Of a stretch of DNA of 64,000 nucleotides, positions 33,783-47,320 are shown in pieces. Position 1 is the stretch's first letter. The number at the start of each line of letters is the position of its first letter. The DNA comes from Candidatus Gastranaerophilales bacterium (GTDB lineage Bacteria > Cyanobacteriota > Vampirovibrionia > Gastranaerophilales > Gastranaerophilaceae), in the NCBI GenBank assembly GCA_944326525.1, contig CALVEG010000001.1:1-64000 (forward strand), written 5' to 3'. The notes under the pieces were generated by a model. It saw nothing but the letters and a program-made list of their open reading frames with translations. It searched no databases and was not told the DNA's origin. A program made the position numbers and the translations under genes.

Positions 33783-34481
33783 TTAAGATGCGCTTCCAAG
33801 TTGTGATATTACTTTTTGCAAGTTTTGGTTCTGAATCATAAATAATTGCCTATTTGCATCGAAATTTCTGATAATTGGCATCATTGTCATAAATTCATTT
33901 TGAAGAGCAACATTTGAATATTCGTTGTAACCTTGCTTAATTTGCGGTTCCATAACAATCATTCCGTTTGCGTCAACAACACCGATGTGACCTGCAAGAA
34001 GGAGTTCTCCGGTGTTTTTGTCCAAAACTTTAACAAGCCCGCTTTCATCAACTTTTATATCTTCAACTTTTTCCGGTACTATAGGAAGCGTAATCGGCAT
34101 TCCTGCGTTAGAAAGTACTCGTCTGTCATCAAGTGTGAGAAGATTTCCGTTTTTATCAAGTTTAAATCGACCATCTCTTGTAAGTTTTATCCCGTCATTT
34201 CCTTCAGTTTGAAAATACCCTTCGGTTGCAATGGCGAAGTCAAGCGGGTTTTCAGACATTGCGATACGGCCGATTTTGGTATCTGTTGTTTTTGAGATTC
34301 CGTTTACACCTATAAATTCTGAAAATGAAGAAACGACAGCTTCTTGTCTTTGATAGCCAATTTTATCAAAACCGATTATATTTTCATTAGCTATTGACAT
34401 CAATTCAGTTTGAACCTGCATAGCCCGGATTGAAAGGTCTATACCTCTTTCAAAATAACGAATTCCGCCATTAATTTTCAT
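33783..34481 (-). CDS. Flagellar rod protein, FlgF/FlgG-type paralogue
   Basis: This 232-residue rod protein is paralogous to the next gene. It opens GIRYFERGIDLSIRAMQVQTELMSIANENIIGFDKIGYQRQE, has the beta core PLDFAIATEGYFQTEGNDGIKLTRDGRFKLDKNGNLL, and ends in the helix VALQNEFMTMMPIIRNFDANRQLFMIQNQNLQKVISQLG. The usual ANxxTxGY motif is altered to ANENIIGFDKIGY. It is first in the rod operon. FlgF is my first choice, but FlgG and FlgF are hard to separate without comparison. Confidence 0.75.
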   Translation of the reverse strand: MKINGGIRYFERGIDLSIRAMQVQTELMSIANENIIGFDKIGYQRQEAVVSSFSEFIGVNGISKTTDTKIGRIAMSENPLDFAIATEGYFQTEGNDGIKLTRDGRFKLDKNGNLLTLDDRRVLSNAGMPITLPIVPEKVEDIKVDESGLVKVLDKNTGELLLAGHIGVVDANGMIVMEPQIKQGYNEYSNVALQNEFMTMMPIIRNFDANRQLFMIQNQNLQKVISQLGSAS

Positions 34482-34542
34482 AACTTCTACCTCTGAACAT
34501 TTTTTATAAATATACGGCCATACTTACAGTTTGACGTAATTT

Positions 34543-34585
34543 TATAAAAAAAAATCATCTGTTTGGATGGGTTTTTTCATGTAAA
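34543..34585 (-). terminator. Possible terminator of nadK
   Basis: On the minus strand a short CATC/GATG stem with a 6-base loop is followed by ATTTTTTTT. It lies 46 bp downstream of the nadK stop. The stem is weak. Confidence 0.4.
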
Positions 34586-34630
34586 TAATGATAATTAAGC
34601 GAAAGTCAATACTTCAAAAATAAAGAGTTC

Positions 34631-35431
34631 TTAAATATTAGCAGGAGAAGTTCCCCAGCGAAGCTTGTTACGCAGAAGCGAGTAAAAATCAGAATTTTCC
34701 AACAGGGCAAGTTTAGCCTTAAAATCCGATTTCCTAATGTCAATATTAGACTTACACTCATAAAAATTTTGTCCATCTGTAGAAACTGCAAACCCATTTT
34801 CGCAGTCACTCATAGATACGGTTATTATTTCAGTATCCGGAATTACTAAAGGTCTTGCGGTCAAAGTATGCGGACAAATAGGAACGATAACAAAAGCTTC
34901 CAAATTTGGGGCAAGAACCGGCCCGCCTGCAGAAAGTCCGTAAGCTGTAGAACCTGTGGGTGTTGAAATTATAAGCCCATCAGCAAGATAGTCGCAAACT
35001 GCTTTTCCGTTAATTTTAAGTGTAAGTCTTGAAGTTCGTCCTTGAGAGTTTCCTTTTATGACAAAATCGTTAAGTGCAAGGTTTTCACCGCTTTGCAGCA
35101 TAATTCTTTCATCGATATAATATTTCCCGGCAAGAATTTCATCAACAGCTTCGGAGAGTTTTTCTTGTGACGCTTGTGACAAAAAGCCTAATCTTCCGAG
35201 ATTAATTCCGAACACAGGCGTTTGATATTTAGCAAAAAAGCGTGCAGATTTTAGAATTGTTCCATCTCCTCCAATTACAAATGCAAAATCGCATCCTGAT
35301 TTTAAATCATCAATGTCTAAGGTGTTAAAGTTCACTTTTTTTTGGCTAAGAATTTCTCCGAGTGAAGTCTTTACCTCAACTGAATTTTGGATGGTATTAT
35401 TACAGCAAATTGCAAACTTTTTGTTTATCAT
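34631..35431 (-). CDS. nadK: NAD kinase
   Basis: This 266-residue enzyme phosphorylates NAD to NADP. The signature GGDGT is at residues 54-58, followed by GINLGRLGFLSQ, the substrate motif DFVIKGNSQGRTSRL and the glycine-rich TPTGSTAYGLSAGGP. TGC-TATATT ends 9 bp before the ATG and no Shine-Dalgarno is present, so the mRNA leader is at most a few bases. It is divergent from the giant pilin-like gene. The length is normal. Confidence 0.94.
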   Translation of the reverse strand: MINKKFAICCNNTIQNSVEVKTSLGEILSQKKVNFNTLDIDDLKSGCDFAFVIGGDGTILKSARFFAKYQTPVFGINLGRLGFLSQASQEKLSEAVDEILAGKYYIDERIMLQSGENLALNDFVIKGNSQGRTSRLTLKINGKAVCDYLADGLIISTPTGSTAYGLSAGGPVLAPNLEAFVIVPICPHTLTARPLVIPDTEIITVSMSDCENGFAVSTDGQNFYECKSNIDIRKSDFKAKLALLENSDFYSLLRNKLRWGTSPANI

Positions 35432-35529
35432 AACGAGTAGAATATAGCATATAAACTATAAATAAGCAAGAAATAGGTAAATTTTATAGTTTTAATTAAT
35501 AATAATTTTAAAAAAACAAAATTCCCCTC

Positions 35530-35558
35530 TTGCGCCCTAAATTGAAATAGGTTATAAT
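35530..35558 (+). promoter_or_regulatory. Sigma-70 promoter of the giant pilin-like gene
   Basis: TTGCGC (35530-35535) and a perfect TATAAT (35553-35558) are separated by 17 bp. The ATG at 35600 follows AAAGAGGT. Confidence 0.75.
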
Positions 35559-35599
35559 AAGATATGATGTGAAAAACACGAGCAAAGGAGCAAAGAGGT

Positions 35600-39790
<4,191 letters not shown>

Positions 39791-39810
39791 CAAAGCTTTT
39801 TGCTCAATAT

Positions 39811-39849
39811 AGGCGCCCAAATCTTTAGTAATTACATAGGGCGCCTTTT
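39811..39849 (+). terminator. Intrinsic terminator of the pilin-like gene
   Basis: AGGCGCCC pairs with GGGCGCCT around a 20-base loop and is followed by TTTT. Confidence 0.8.
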
Positions 39850-39998
39850 CCTTGTCTTCTTTTATCCTTTATTAATAAATCTTAATCATACTTTATTTTA
39901 ATTCAGGTTATTTTTTGTGTGCTTTGTGCAGAGGTTGTTGTATCGTGTTTTTAAATGAAAAAATTTATTAACTTTTGTTCATAATTCGCCTAAAATTC

Positions 39999-40027
39999 TT
40001 GTACTTTTTTCCTATTTAAAATACTAT
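39999..40027 (+). promoter_or_regulatory. Putative ftsZ promoter
   Basis: TTGTAC (39999-40004) and TACTAT (40022-40027) with a 17-bp spacer; a second AT-rich -10-like TATTATATAAT follows at once. The leader would be about 80-90 bases. Confidence 0.5.
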
Positions 40028-40118
40028 GTTATTATATAATTGGGGAGTCCGGAATATCTAATCGGGCTAATGAAACCGGAATTATGTAATTATATTTAAC
40101 TATAAAAGAGGTAACAAA

Positions 40119-41297
40119 GTGGAAAATTACGTATCAGATATCTTCGCAAAGAAAGAAGATCCAACAAACAATCAGGTTCAGTCGCCTCGTTCTGCTGTAA
40201 ACCCTACCAAAATTAAAGTTGTAGGTGTCGGCGGTGGCGGCGGTAATGCTGTTAACAGAATGATTAAGGCAGGACTCTCAGGTGTTGAGTTCTGGCTAAT
40301 GAATACAGATTTACAGGTGTTAGAGTTTGCTCAAACTCCTAATAAGATTCAACTTGGTGCTAAATCTACATCTGGATTAGGTGCTGGTGGTGATCCGTCA
40401 GTAGGTGAAAGAGCTGCAGAAGAAGCTCAACAAGAAATTACTCAAGCTTTAGACGGCGCAGATATGGTATTTATCACTGCAGGTATGGGTGGCGGAACCG
40501 GAACAGGTGCTGCTCCTGTAGTTGCCAAGATCGCAAAAGAACTTGGTATTTTAACTATCGCAGTTGTTACAAAACCTTTCTCTTGGGAAGGTCGTAAACG
40601 CCAAAATCAAGCTGTTCAAGGTCTTGAAAAGTTAAGAGAAGCAGTTGATGCAGTTATTGTTATTCCGAACGATAAGTTGCTTCAGGTTGTTGATAGACAA
40701 GTTTCTTTGAATGAATCATTTATAATTGTTGACGAAGTTCTTCTTCGTGGTGTTCAGGGTATTTCGGATATTATCACAGTTCCTGGAACTATTAACGTTG
40801 ACTTCGCTGATGTTAAAAATGTTATGCAGGCTTCAGGATCAGCTCTTATGGGTATTGGTCGCGGTCAAGGTGAAGGCCGTGCTATCAAGGCTGCTGAAAT
40901 CGCTATTAATTCACAACTTCTTGAAACTTCAATCAATGGAGCATCCGGTGTTATTGTTAACATAACAGGTGGCCCAGATATGACTCTTCATGAAGTTACT
41001 GATGCTGCTAACATTATTCATGATGCTGTACTTGATGATGCTACTGTTATTATCGGTACTGCTATTAATGAAAATATTCAAGGAGAAATTCAGGTTACTG
41101 TTATTGCAACTGGTTTTGAACTTAAAAATCAGCCTGTTGAAGCTCCGAAAAAGGATGTTAAACAGCTTAGTGCATCTGACTTTTTCTCAGGAGCATTCAA
41201 TAACAATGCAAATACTGCTCAGCCTAGAAGAAGTTCTATGCCTCAAATGGGTTCAGGATTTACCAATATTGAAATTCCTGATTTCTTGAAAAAATAA
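40119..41297 (+). CDS. ftsZ: Cell division protein FtsZ
   Basis: This 392-residue tubulin homologue polymerises into the division ring. Visible are the GTP-binding [36 protein letters not shown], the synergy-loop region [11 protein letters not shown], and a C-terminal tail ending IEIPDFLKK, the peptide that binds anchors such as SepF. The start is GTG after AGAGGTAACAAA. It stands alone, away from any dcw cluster, while sepF lies 18 kb away. Confidence 0.97.
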   Translation: MENYVSDIFAKKEDPTNNQVQSPRSAVNPTKIKVVGVGGGGGNAVNRMIKAGLSGVEFWLMNTDLQVLEFAQTPNKIQLGAKSTSGLGAGGDPSVGERAAEEAQQEITQALDGADMVFITAGMGGGTGTGAAPVVAKIAKELGILTIAVVTKPFSWEGRKRQNQAVQGLEKLREAVDAVIVIPNDKLLQVVDRQVSLNESFIIVDEVLLRGVQGISDIITVPGTINVDFADVKNVMQASGSALMGIGRGQGEGRAIKAAEIAINSQLLETSINGASGVIVNITGGPDMTLHEVTDAANIIHDAVLDDATVIIGTAINENIQGEIQVTVIATGFELKNQPVEAPKKDVKQLSASDFFSGAFNNNANTAQPRRSSMPQMGSGFTNIEIPDFLKK

Positions 41298-41302
41298 AAT
41301 TA

Positions 41303-41337
41303 AGAATGCCGAGTAAAGTTAATTTATTCGGCATTCT
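41303..41337 (+). terminator. Hairpin after ftsZ
   Basis: AGAATGCCGA/TCGGCATTCT with a 15-base loop lies 6 bp after the ftsZ stop. The T run is poor (GTATAAAA), so it may protect the 3' end instead of terminating. Confidence 0.55.
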
Positions 41338-41411
41338 GTATAAAAACTTTGTTATTTGCTATTTGCAAGTTATTTGATACATTTATAATCACAATATAAG
41401 TTGGAAGTATG

Positions 41412-41445
41412 GTGACTGGCTTTAAGGTATTGGCGGTCACTTTTT
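41412..41445 (+). terminator. Second terminator after ftsZ
   Basis: GTGAC...GTCAC, extended by two further imperfect pairs, followed by TTTTT on the plus strand. Confidence 0.55.
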
Positions 41446-41483
41446 ATTTGGAAGAATTGAAAGCTGAAATTATAACAAACGCA

Positions 41484-41512
41484 AAAATCCCGCCTATATA
41501 AGACGGGATTTT
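41484..41512 (-). terminator. Intrinsic terminator of fba
   Basis: AAAATCCCG/CGGGATTTT with an 11-base loop; on the minus strand it runs into a T-rich end. It lies 25 bp after the fba stop. Confidence 0.8.
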
Positions 41513-41536
41513 AAATTTAATCAATATCAAAAATGA

Positions 41537-42496
41537 TTAATCTTGAGCGTGTCCTGCAGTTCCAAGAACATCTCTCATTTTGTGAATAACCATTTCCTTA
41601 ACAGCAGTTCTGCCAGGTCCCATATATTCACGTGGGTCGAATTTTTCAGGGTGTTCAATAAAGAATTCTCTGATTGTAGAAGTCATTGCAAGTCTTAAAT
41701 CAGTATCAATATTGATTTTTGCAACACCGTGTTTAGAAGCATAATTAAGCATATCTTCTGGAACACCTTGAGCATCCGGTAAGTTGCCGCCGAACTTATT
41801 GCATTTAGCAACGAATTCAGCCGGAACTGATGATGAACCGTGAAGAACTAATGGGAAATCATATCCTACAGCTTCATTAACAGCTTTTTTAATTTCAGCA
41901 AGTCTTTCAAAGTCAAGTTTAGCTTCACCTTTGAATTTGTAAGCTCCGTGAGAAGTACCGATAGCAACTGCTAATGAATCGCAACCAGTTTCTTTAACAA
42001 ATCTTGCAGCTTCAGCTGGATCTGTATAAGTAGAGTCTTTAGCGTGAACTTTAACGTCATCTTCAACGCCAGCTAGTTTACCAAGTTCAGCTTCAACTGA
42101 AACTCCGCGCGGATGAGCATAATCAACAACTTGTTTAGTCAATTTGATGTTTTCTTCAAGCGGGAATCTTGAACCGTCGATCATAACTGATGAGAAACCG
42201 CCATCAATACAAGCTTTACAAATTTCGAAATCAGCACCGTGATCAAGGTGTAAAGCGATCGGAACTGTAGTTGTAGCAAGAGCTGCTTCAACAAGTTTGA
42301 TTAGGTATGTTTGATTAGCGTATTTTCTTGCGCCAGCTGAAACCTGTAAAATAATAGGTGATTGAGTTTCTTCAGCAGCTTCAGCAATACCCTGAAGAAT
42401 TTCCATGTTGTTAACGTTGTATGCACCAATAGCATAACCGCCAGCGAGTGCTTTTTTAAACATTTCGCCTGTTCCAACTAATTTTCTTTCACTCAT
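41537..42496 (-). CDS. fba: Fructose-bisphosphate aldolase, class II
   Basis: This 319-residue glycolytic enzyme cleaves fructose-1,6-bisphosphate. Class II features are the zinc-binding HLDHGADFE, DGSRFPLEENI, VEAELGKLAGVED, AIGTSHGAYKF and LHGSSSVP. The ATG at 42496 follows AAGGAG; the frame continues upstream for 45 codons without a start context and with a hydrophobic, unrelated sequence, so the longer form is rejected. It is monocistronic. Such aldolases point to sugar fermentation. Confidence 0.96.
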   Translation of the reverse strand: MSERKLVGTGEMFKKALAGGYAIGAYNVNNMEILQGIAEAAEETQSPIILQVSAGARKYANQTYLIKLVEAALATTTVPIALHLDHGADFEICKACIDGGFSSVMIDGSRFPLEENIKLTKQVVDYAHPRGVSVEAELGKLAGVEDDVKVHAKDSTYTDPAEAARFVKETGCDSLAVAIGTSHGAYKFKGEAKLDFERLAEIKKAVNEAVGYDFPLVLHGSSSVPAEFVAKCNKFGGNLPDAQGVPEDMLNYASKHGVAKINIDTDLRLAMTSTIREFFIEHPEKFDPREYMGPGRTAVKEMVIHKMRDVLGTAGHAQD

Positions 42497-42755
42497 GTGA
42501 GTTCTCCTTCTTTTAAAAAACTTTTTATACACCATGAAAGTTACTACAAAAATACGAAGGGTGCAAGTGTTAAGAAATATTAAAATTGTATATACAATTT
42601 TACAAACTCTATAAAGCATACTATAATGCAAAAAACGGGGAATTAATGAATTAAGAGAAAGATATTGTTAGCAAAAAAATATTTTTTGCTGTTTTGTAGC
42701 ATACAACAAATTTATATGTGAAGGGTTAATAAAAAATTAAAATGGAGTAAGAACT

Positions 42756-43436
42756 ATGATGATTAGTGCAGTTACATCAACAGCACCTGCTAGAAGCTAT
42801 ACAGGGGTGAATTTTAGTGGAAGAAAAAGAAACGTAAATGAAAATTATTCTGAAACAAATTCAGAATATTTAAATTCGATAAAGAAATTAGCTGTGCCAT
42901 TAGCTGCAACTATATTAGCAATGAGTCCGATGAGTTCATCAGCATCAAGTAATATGGATATAGATGTAAATTCAATAGATAGTGAATTGGTGGTTCCGCA
43001 AAATCAGCCAAAAGAGACATTAGTTGCAACAGTTGATATTCCTAAAGATATCAAACAATTTGGTGGTGGATTTATTTGTTTATATAGTACAGATGATAAT
43101 TTGAATAATGCAGAAAAGGCTTTATTAATTAAAACCCAACCATCAAGAGGTCGAATTATAAAAATTGATATGACAGATGGATTGCTGGTTAAAAAGTTGT
43201 ATACCCCGAAGGGTGATTACGCAACGACAGCTTATTACATAAAGGGCGGACAGCAAATTACAGAAAACAAGAACGGTAATACAAAGAAATTTAAATTAGG
43301 TTCAACAACTCAAATAGACAAGGGCTTTTTCGATTTTATAGTAAAAGCTTTTGGTGATGGAATAGATGTTGAGCATCAAGAAATAAAAATGGCTGGTTCA
43401 GGCAATAATCTAGATGTTTTGTTAAGTATAGATTAA
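42756..43436 (+). CDS. Uncharacterised protein with internal hydrophobic segment
   Basis: I do not recognise this 226-residue protein. It opens MMISAVTSTAPARSYTGVNFSGRKR, a basic Ser/Thr-rich stretch, and has a hydrophobic segment at about residues 46-62 (LAVPLAATILAMSPMSS) ending in a Sec-like SSASS. The rest is a beta-rich domain with GGGFICLYSTDD and GDYATTAYYIKGG. If the segment is a late signal peptide, the protein is periplasmic or surface. GGAG precedes the first of two ATGs. It is followed by the 884-residue orphan gene, with a hairpin-containing gap. Confidence 0.6.
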   Translation: MMISAVTSTAPARSYTGVNFSGRKRNVNENYSETNSEYLNSIKKLAVPLAATILAMSPMSSSASSNMDIDVNSIDSELVVPQNQPKETLVATVDIPKDIKQFGGGFICLYSTDDNLNNAEKALLIKTQPSRGRIIKIDMTDGLLVKKLYTPKGDYATTAYYIKGGQQITENKNGNTKKFKLGSTTQIDKGFFDFIVKAFGDGIDVEHQEIKMAGSGNNLDVLLSID

Positions 43437-43451
43437 GAGGGCAATTGAGAT

Positions 43452-43570
43452 ACAAACCAAGTTAATATGTACCAAGTATATAAAATGTAAATATTTGTAA
43501 AAACATGTTATGAATGGTGAAATTTTAGTATTCATAATGTTTTTACATGTGTAAGGTGTTACAAACCAAG
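43452..43570. repeat. 10-bp direct repeats flanking a long hairpin
   Basis: ACAAACCAAG occurs at 43452-43461 and again at 43561-43570. Between them, 43497-43546 folds into an imperfect hairpin of 16 bp (GTAAAAACAT, ATGAAT and their complements) with a small internal bulge. The second direct repeat ends 8 bp before the next ATG. Confidence 0.5.
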
Positions 43571-43578
43571 AGAGTATC

Positions 43579-46233
43579 ATGGAAATACAAGTAAATAAAA
43601 CGACTGGTTTCACGCCGGAAACCACAGTTCAGGGCAGTACCCCAACCAGTGCTGCAAGTTCATCAACAAACAATGTTCCGGTCGGGCAAACCCCAAAAAA
43701 TGAAGAATTAAAAGAGTTATATAAAAAGCTGTGTGTGACAAAAGAACAGTTTGAAAGGTTGTGCAAAGAATATCCCGGATTTGAAACCTACGCGTTTGAT
43801 AAACAATTAGAAATAGTAAATTTAAACTTTGCCAATGAAAAGGTTCAGGAAACAACTTCAACGTCGAAAACTCAAGCTGATTCAAAAACTAGTTCCGAAA
43901 GTGCGGTGAATGCTGAAACTACAGCGAATGTTGCACAAAAAAATGAATCGGCTATAGAGGAGCCTTTTAATCATAAAGAGTTTGCAAAACTTTCAAAAGA
44001 AGAAAAAGAAAAGACTTTAGCTTTAGAATTGGCAAAAAATAAGTTTTTGTATGCTGATCAGGCTAATCCCAAAAGTATAGAAGAATGGAATGCATTAAGT
44101 CCTGAAGAACAACAGTCATTAATTAAGGAATCAACAGAGAATTTGCAAAAAGCAATGAGCATGTTTCCAAAGCTATTTGATATGGATACTAAGGGAAACA
44201 GTTATGAAATGTTAATGACAGTTCTTCAAACTGCTAATGAAAGTAATATAGATTTTAAAAAATTCTTTGATAGCATTACAGATGGTGATGTAAATGCTAA
44301 ATCACTGATGCATGATTATATATTTAATTTGGATGAATCAAGCAGATCAGATGCGCAAAATTCTTATATAGAAAAGCAAACATTTACATCAACAGCTATT
44401 TCTCATGCTCTTAAAGAATCAGGCGATTTTATAGTTATTCTTTCTCCTGAAGAAATGAATCAGAAGTTAAAAGAACTAGGTAAAACAAAAGAACAGGTTG
44501 AATTAGATTATTTAAACAGTAAAAAGGATAAGCTAACTCCAAAAGAAGCTGCGATGAAGAGCCATTTGGAAGCTATAATAAAGAAGAACAAAGAGGTTCT
44601 TGCAATAATGGAGGAACGAACAAAAGATCCTTCAAAACGTTCAAACTACGGAATTTTAGAAGGTTTGCATAACACAAAATTTGGCGAATTGTATAAAGCA
44701 GCACAAACCCCAGATGAAAAATTAAAAATTTTAACTATATATTCAGCTCATGCAACAAAAGGAATGTCCCCAAAAGAAAAAGCTGAATTTATGGGAAAAA
44801 TGATGGATGAATTGTGTAACGATCCTGAAAACCTCGAAGTTGTAAACAAAATTTTTGGCATGATGGCAGGGTTTAAGGAGATTAGAAGTCACATGGCAAG
44901 GCGAACAGAAGGTGTAATGCCGGAAGTAAACGCTGCAAACGTAGATAAATATGAAGGTGACCAAGATGCCTTAAATGCTATGGTTGAAGCACAAAATGAA
45001 ATTCAGAAAAACGATAAAGAACGTGCTGAGAGATTAAAGCTTCAGACTTCAGAAAACGCTACAGATGCTCAAATGGTTATATTAGCAGATGATTATTCTG
45101 GTGATGAATCTTTGGATGTTCAAAGACAAGTTAAAGAACGAGCTTTAAATGCAGAAAAGACAGAACATCAAAGTGCTATGGTCGAGAAAATTAAAAAGAA
45201 TTCATCAGAAGTTGTGATCGCCGAGACCGCAGCAAGAGCTGATGAATTAAATGAAGATTATCAGCTTGAAGGTTTACAACTTTTGACAAAAGATTCAAAA
45301 CTTGCAACGAAAGCGGCGAATGAGTCAGGTGTTGTTACAAGAATGTCAAAAGAAAACCAGACTGAGGCTTTCAATTATTTGAAGGAAAATATTGAAAAAT
45401 TATACACGAATAAAGAAGAAGCCGTAGAACAATTAAATAAATTATCAGATCAAATTAAAGATTTGCATAAAGACAACCAGCTTGCAGCTCACACTACAAT
45501 GATGACATCAGAATATAGTGAGGTTCAAGAACATACTGCAGCGAATATTAATAATTACGATCCGACGGTTCAATCAGAAGCGATGGATGTTGTTTACCGC
45601 TCTGGTAACGAGAAAGCAATTCAAGCTGCGTCAGAAGTTATTAATAAGATGTCTTCACCAAATGTTCAGCAAACGGAAATTGTAAGAGTTGCAGCTGAAA
45701 TGGCACTTAATAGTGCAACAGATTCCGAGATTAATTCGGTAATAAGCACAGGAACCCTTACAGCAAAAGAAATACGAAATCTTTCGCCGGCACAAAGACG
45801 TGAATACTTTGTAAAATTATTTGAAAGTGCTCCTCCGGCTAAGAAAATAGAAATGTTGATGAAGTTTGCGGAACTTTCAGGATTAGCCAATAAGCGTTTA
45901 ATTTATACCTTAATAGCAAGAACATCAATGCTAACAAGTGTAATTGAAAGCGGAATGGCTTCAACAATGTTATCAACAGGTCTTCCTGTGGATGCAGTTA
46001 ATAAAATTATAACAGTTATGAAGCGTTCTACAACTTTCCAAGTTAAAGATCAACTTGCAGAACTAAAACAAGATTCAGGATTTTCTCAATATTTTAGTAA
46101 GGATGAACTGGATGAAATAAAAGAGAAAAAAGATGTGCCGCAAGATATGAAAAGGGCATTTACAGCTCCTATAGATTCTAAAACAAAAAAGAAATTACAA
46201 GAGCAAGATTCAACACTATATTTAAATTCATAA
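43579..46233 (+). CDS. Large helical orphan protein (884 residues)
   Basis: I do not recognise this protein. Residues 1-35 are a Ser/Thr-rich linker. A first small domain follows (ELYKKLCVTKEQFERLCKEYPGFETYAFDKQLEIV), then a low-complexity Thr/Ser/Lys linker to about residue 125. From 125 to 884 it is almost entirely helical; the part from about 490 to 800 alternates helices like HEAT or armadillo repeats (EQLNKLSDQIKDL, AMDVVYRSGNEKAIQAASEVINKM). There is no signal peptide or membrane helix. Two cysteines lie in the N-terminal domain. A scaffold or exported helical protein are both possible. Confidence 0.6.
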   Translation: MEIQVNKTTGFTPETTVQGSTPTSAASSSTNNVPVGQTPKNEELKELYKKLCVTKEQFERLCKEYPGFETYAFDKQLEIVNLNFANEKVQETTSTSKTQADSKTSSESAVNAETTANVAQKNESAIEEPFNHKEFAKLSKEEKEKTLALELAKNKFLYADQANPKSIEEWNALSPEEQQSLIKESTENLQKAMSMFPKLFDMDTKGNSYEMLMTVLQTANESNIDFKKFFDSITDGDVNAKSLMHDYIFNLDESSRSDAQNSYIEKQTFTSTAISHALKESGDFIVILSPEEMNQKLKELGKTKEQVELDYLNSKKDKLTPKEAAMKSHLEAIIKKNKEVLAIMEERTKDPSKRSNYGILEGLHNTKFGELYKAAQTPDEKLKILTIYSAHATKGMSPKEKAEFMGKMMDELCNDPENLEVVNKIFGMMAGFKEIRSHMARRTEGVMPEVNAANVDKYEGDQDALNAMVEAQNEIQKNDKERAERLKLQTSENATDAQMVILADDYSGDESLDVQRQVKERALNAEKTEHQSAMVEKIKKNSSEVVIAETAARADELNEDYQLEGLQLLTKDSKLATKAANESGVVTRMSKENQTEAFNYLKENIEKLYTNKEEAVEQLNKLSDQIKDLHKDNQLAAHTTMMTSEYSEVQEHTAANINNYDPTVQSEAMDVVYRSGNEKAIQAASEVINKMSSPNVQQTEIVRVAAEMALNSATDSEINSVISTGTLTAKEIRNLSPAQRREYFVKLFESAPPAKKIEMLMKFAELSGLANKRLIYTLIARTSMLTSVIESGMASTMLSTGLPVDAVNKIITVMKRSTTFQVKDQLAELKQDSGFSQYFSKDELDEIKEKKDVPQDMKRAFTAPIDSKTKKKLQEQDSTLYLNS

Positions 46234-46264
46234 ATTACAGGTGCAAAATTTGTAGCAGTAATAG

Positions 46265-46292
46265 ATGCAGGTTTTATTCTTAAAACCTGCAT
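46265..46292 (+). terminator. Intrinsic terminator of the 884-residue protein gene
   Basis: ATGCAGGTTTTA/TAAAACCTGCAT, a 12-bp stem with a 4-base loop, followed by TTT. Confidence 0.7.
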
Positions 46293-46413
46293 TTAAAGCT
46301 TTATAAATGGAGAAAAATCGGAATTGGACTTGCCAATTTGTTATTTTTGTAATTTAATACAATTACAGCGGTAAGATTTACTGCAAGTCTAAAAGAAAGA
46401 AGACAATTTTAAA

Positions 46414-47280
46414 TTGCCGAAAAAAGTTAAATTAGCTAAATATGCGGGTTTTTGCTACGGAGTCAAGCGTGCAGTGGAATCCGTTCAGAAGTTAAAATCC
46501 GAAAACCCCAATAAAGAAGTATTTGTGTTGGGCGAGCTTATACATAATGCGAATGTAATAAAGGAGCTTGAAAAGACAGGTATAAAGACTTTATATGAAC
46601 TTCCTGAAAAAGGGGAAGGTATTTGTGTGATCCGCAGTCATGGAGAGAGTCCTGAAGTTATAGAAAAGATTAAACAAGCAGGCTTTACACCTGTGGATTT
46701 GACTTGTCCTGATGTTAAAAAGGTTCAGCAAAAGGCTATAGAGTTGGCGAAAGAAGACTATTTTGTTGTAATAGTTGGCAAGGCCGAGCATCCTGAAGTT
46801 GTAGCGATTAAGGCAAATGCTTTATTGTGGACTGATAAAGTCGCAGTGGCATCAAATATTGAGCAGTTAGAGGGTTATGCAAATGCAATTAAATCTCACA
46901 AACGTGTGGGGGTTGTCGTTCAGACAACGCAAATGATTTCGACGTTAAATTCAATAGTTGATTATTTAACTACAATTGCTAAAGAAATTCATATTGCCAA
47001 TACAATTTGTCCAAGTACTTCAATGCGCCAGAATGAAGCAAAGGAACTTGCTAAAACAAGCGGATTAATGGTGGTTGTGGGTTCTAAAAAGAGTGCAAAC
47101 ACAACTCATCTGGCAGAGATTTTAAAAAATATAACTAATACAATTCATATTGAAAAAGCAGAAGAATTGGATGAATTTAAAGATTTGATTAATGAAAATG
47201 ATGATATTTCAGTAACAGCAGGAGCATCAACTCCGCAGAATATTATAGACGAAGTGATTAAACGCTTAAACAGTTTTTGA
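46414..47280 (+). CDS. ispH: 4-hydroxy-3-methylbut-2-enyl diphosphate reductase
   Basis: This 288-residue 4Fe-4S enzyme makes isopentenyl and dimethylallyl diphosphate in the MEP pathway. The three cluster cysteines are in GFCYGVKRAV, DLTCPDVKK and NTICPSTSMRQ, and RSHGESPE and VVVQTTQM are also conserved. The start is TTG with no strong ribosome site, the least certain start here; the next in-frame residues (KKVKLAKYAGF) match the family opening, so the start is probably right. Isoprenoid synthesis is by MEP, as expected for cyanobacterial relatives. Confidence 0.94.
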   Translation: MPKKVKLAKYAGFCYGVKRAVESVQKLKSENPNKEVFVLGELIHNANVIKELEKTGIKTLYELPEKGEGICVIRSHGESPEVIEKIKQAGFTPVDLTCPDVKKVQQKAIELAKEDYFVVIVGKAEHPEVVAIKANALLWTDKVAVASNIEQLEGYANAIKSHKRVGVVVQTTQMISTLNSIVDYLTTIAKEIHIANTICPSTSMRQNEAKELAKTSGLMVVVGSKKSANTTHLAEILKNITNTIHIEKAEELDEFKDLINENDDISVTAGASTPQNIIDEVIKRLNSF

Positions 47281-47320
47281 TATAACAAATGAAAATAAAA
47301 AACGAAAGGAAAAATACAAA

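Larger units (their letters stand above)
39791..40118. other. 328-bp intergenic region between the pilin-like gene and ftsZ
   Basis: It holds the terminator of the pilin-like gene and the ftsZ promoter. A TCCGG/CCGGA stem (40047-40080) lies in the ftsZ leader. No ORF of note is present. Confidence 0.5.

Noticed and set aside
34482-34520. GCCGTATA upstream of the rod operon as a FliA promoter
   Set aside because: No TAAA element lies at the required 15-16-bp distance; the closest is 22 bp away.
42497-42631. Longer aldolase start
   Set aside because: The ATG at 42496 has AAGGAG directly upstream and matches the family start; the extra 45 residues are unrelated and hydrophobic.
43452-43570. 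Intact insertion sequence or MITE
   Set aside because: The unit lacks a transposase and terminal inverted repeats at the direct repeats; only one copy is seen in the window.
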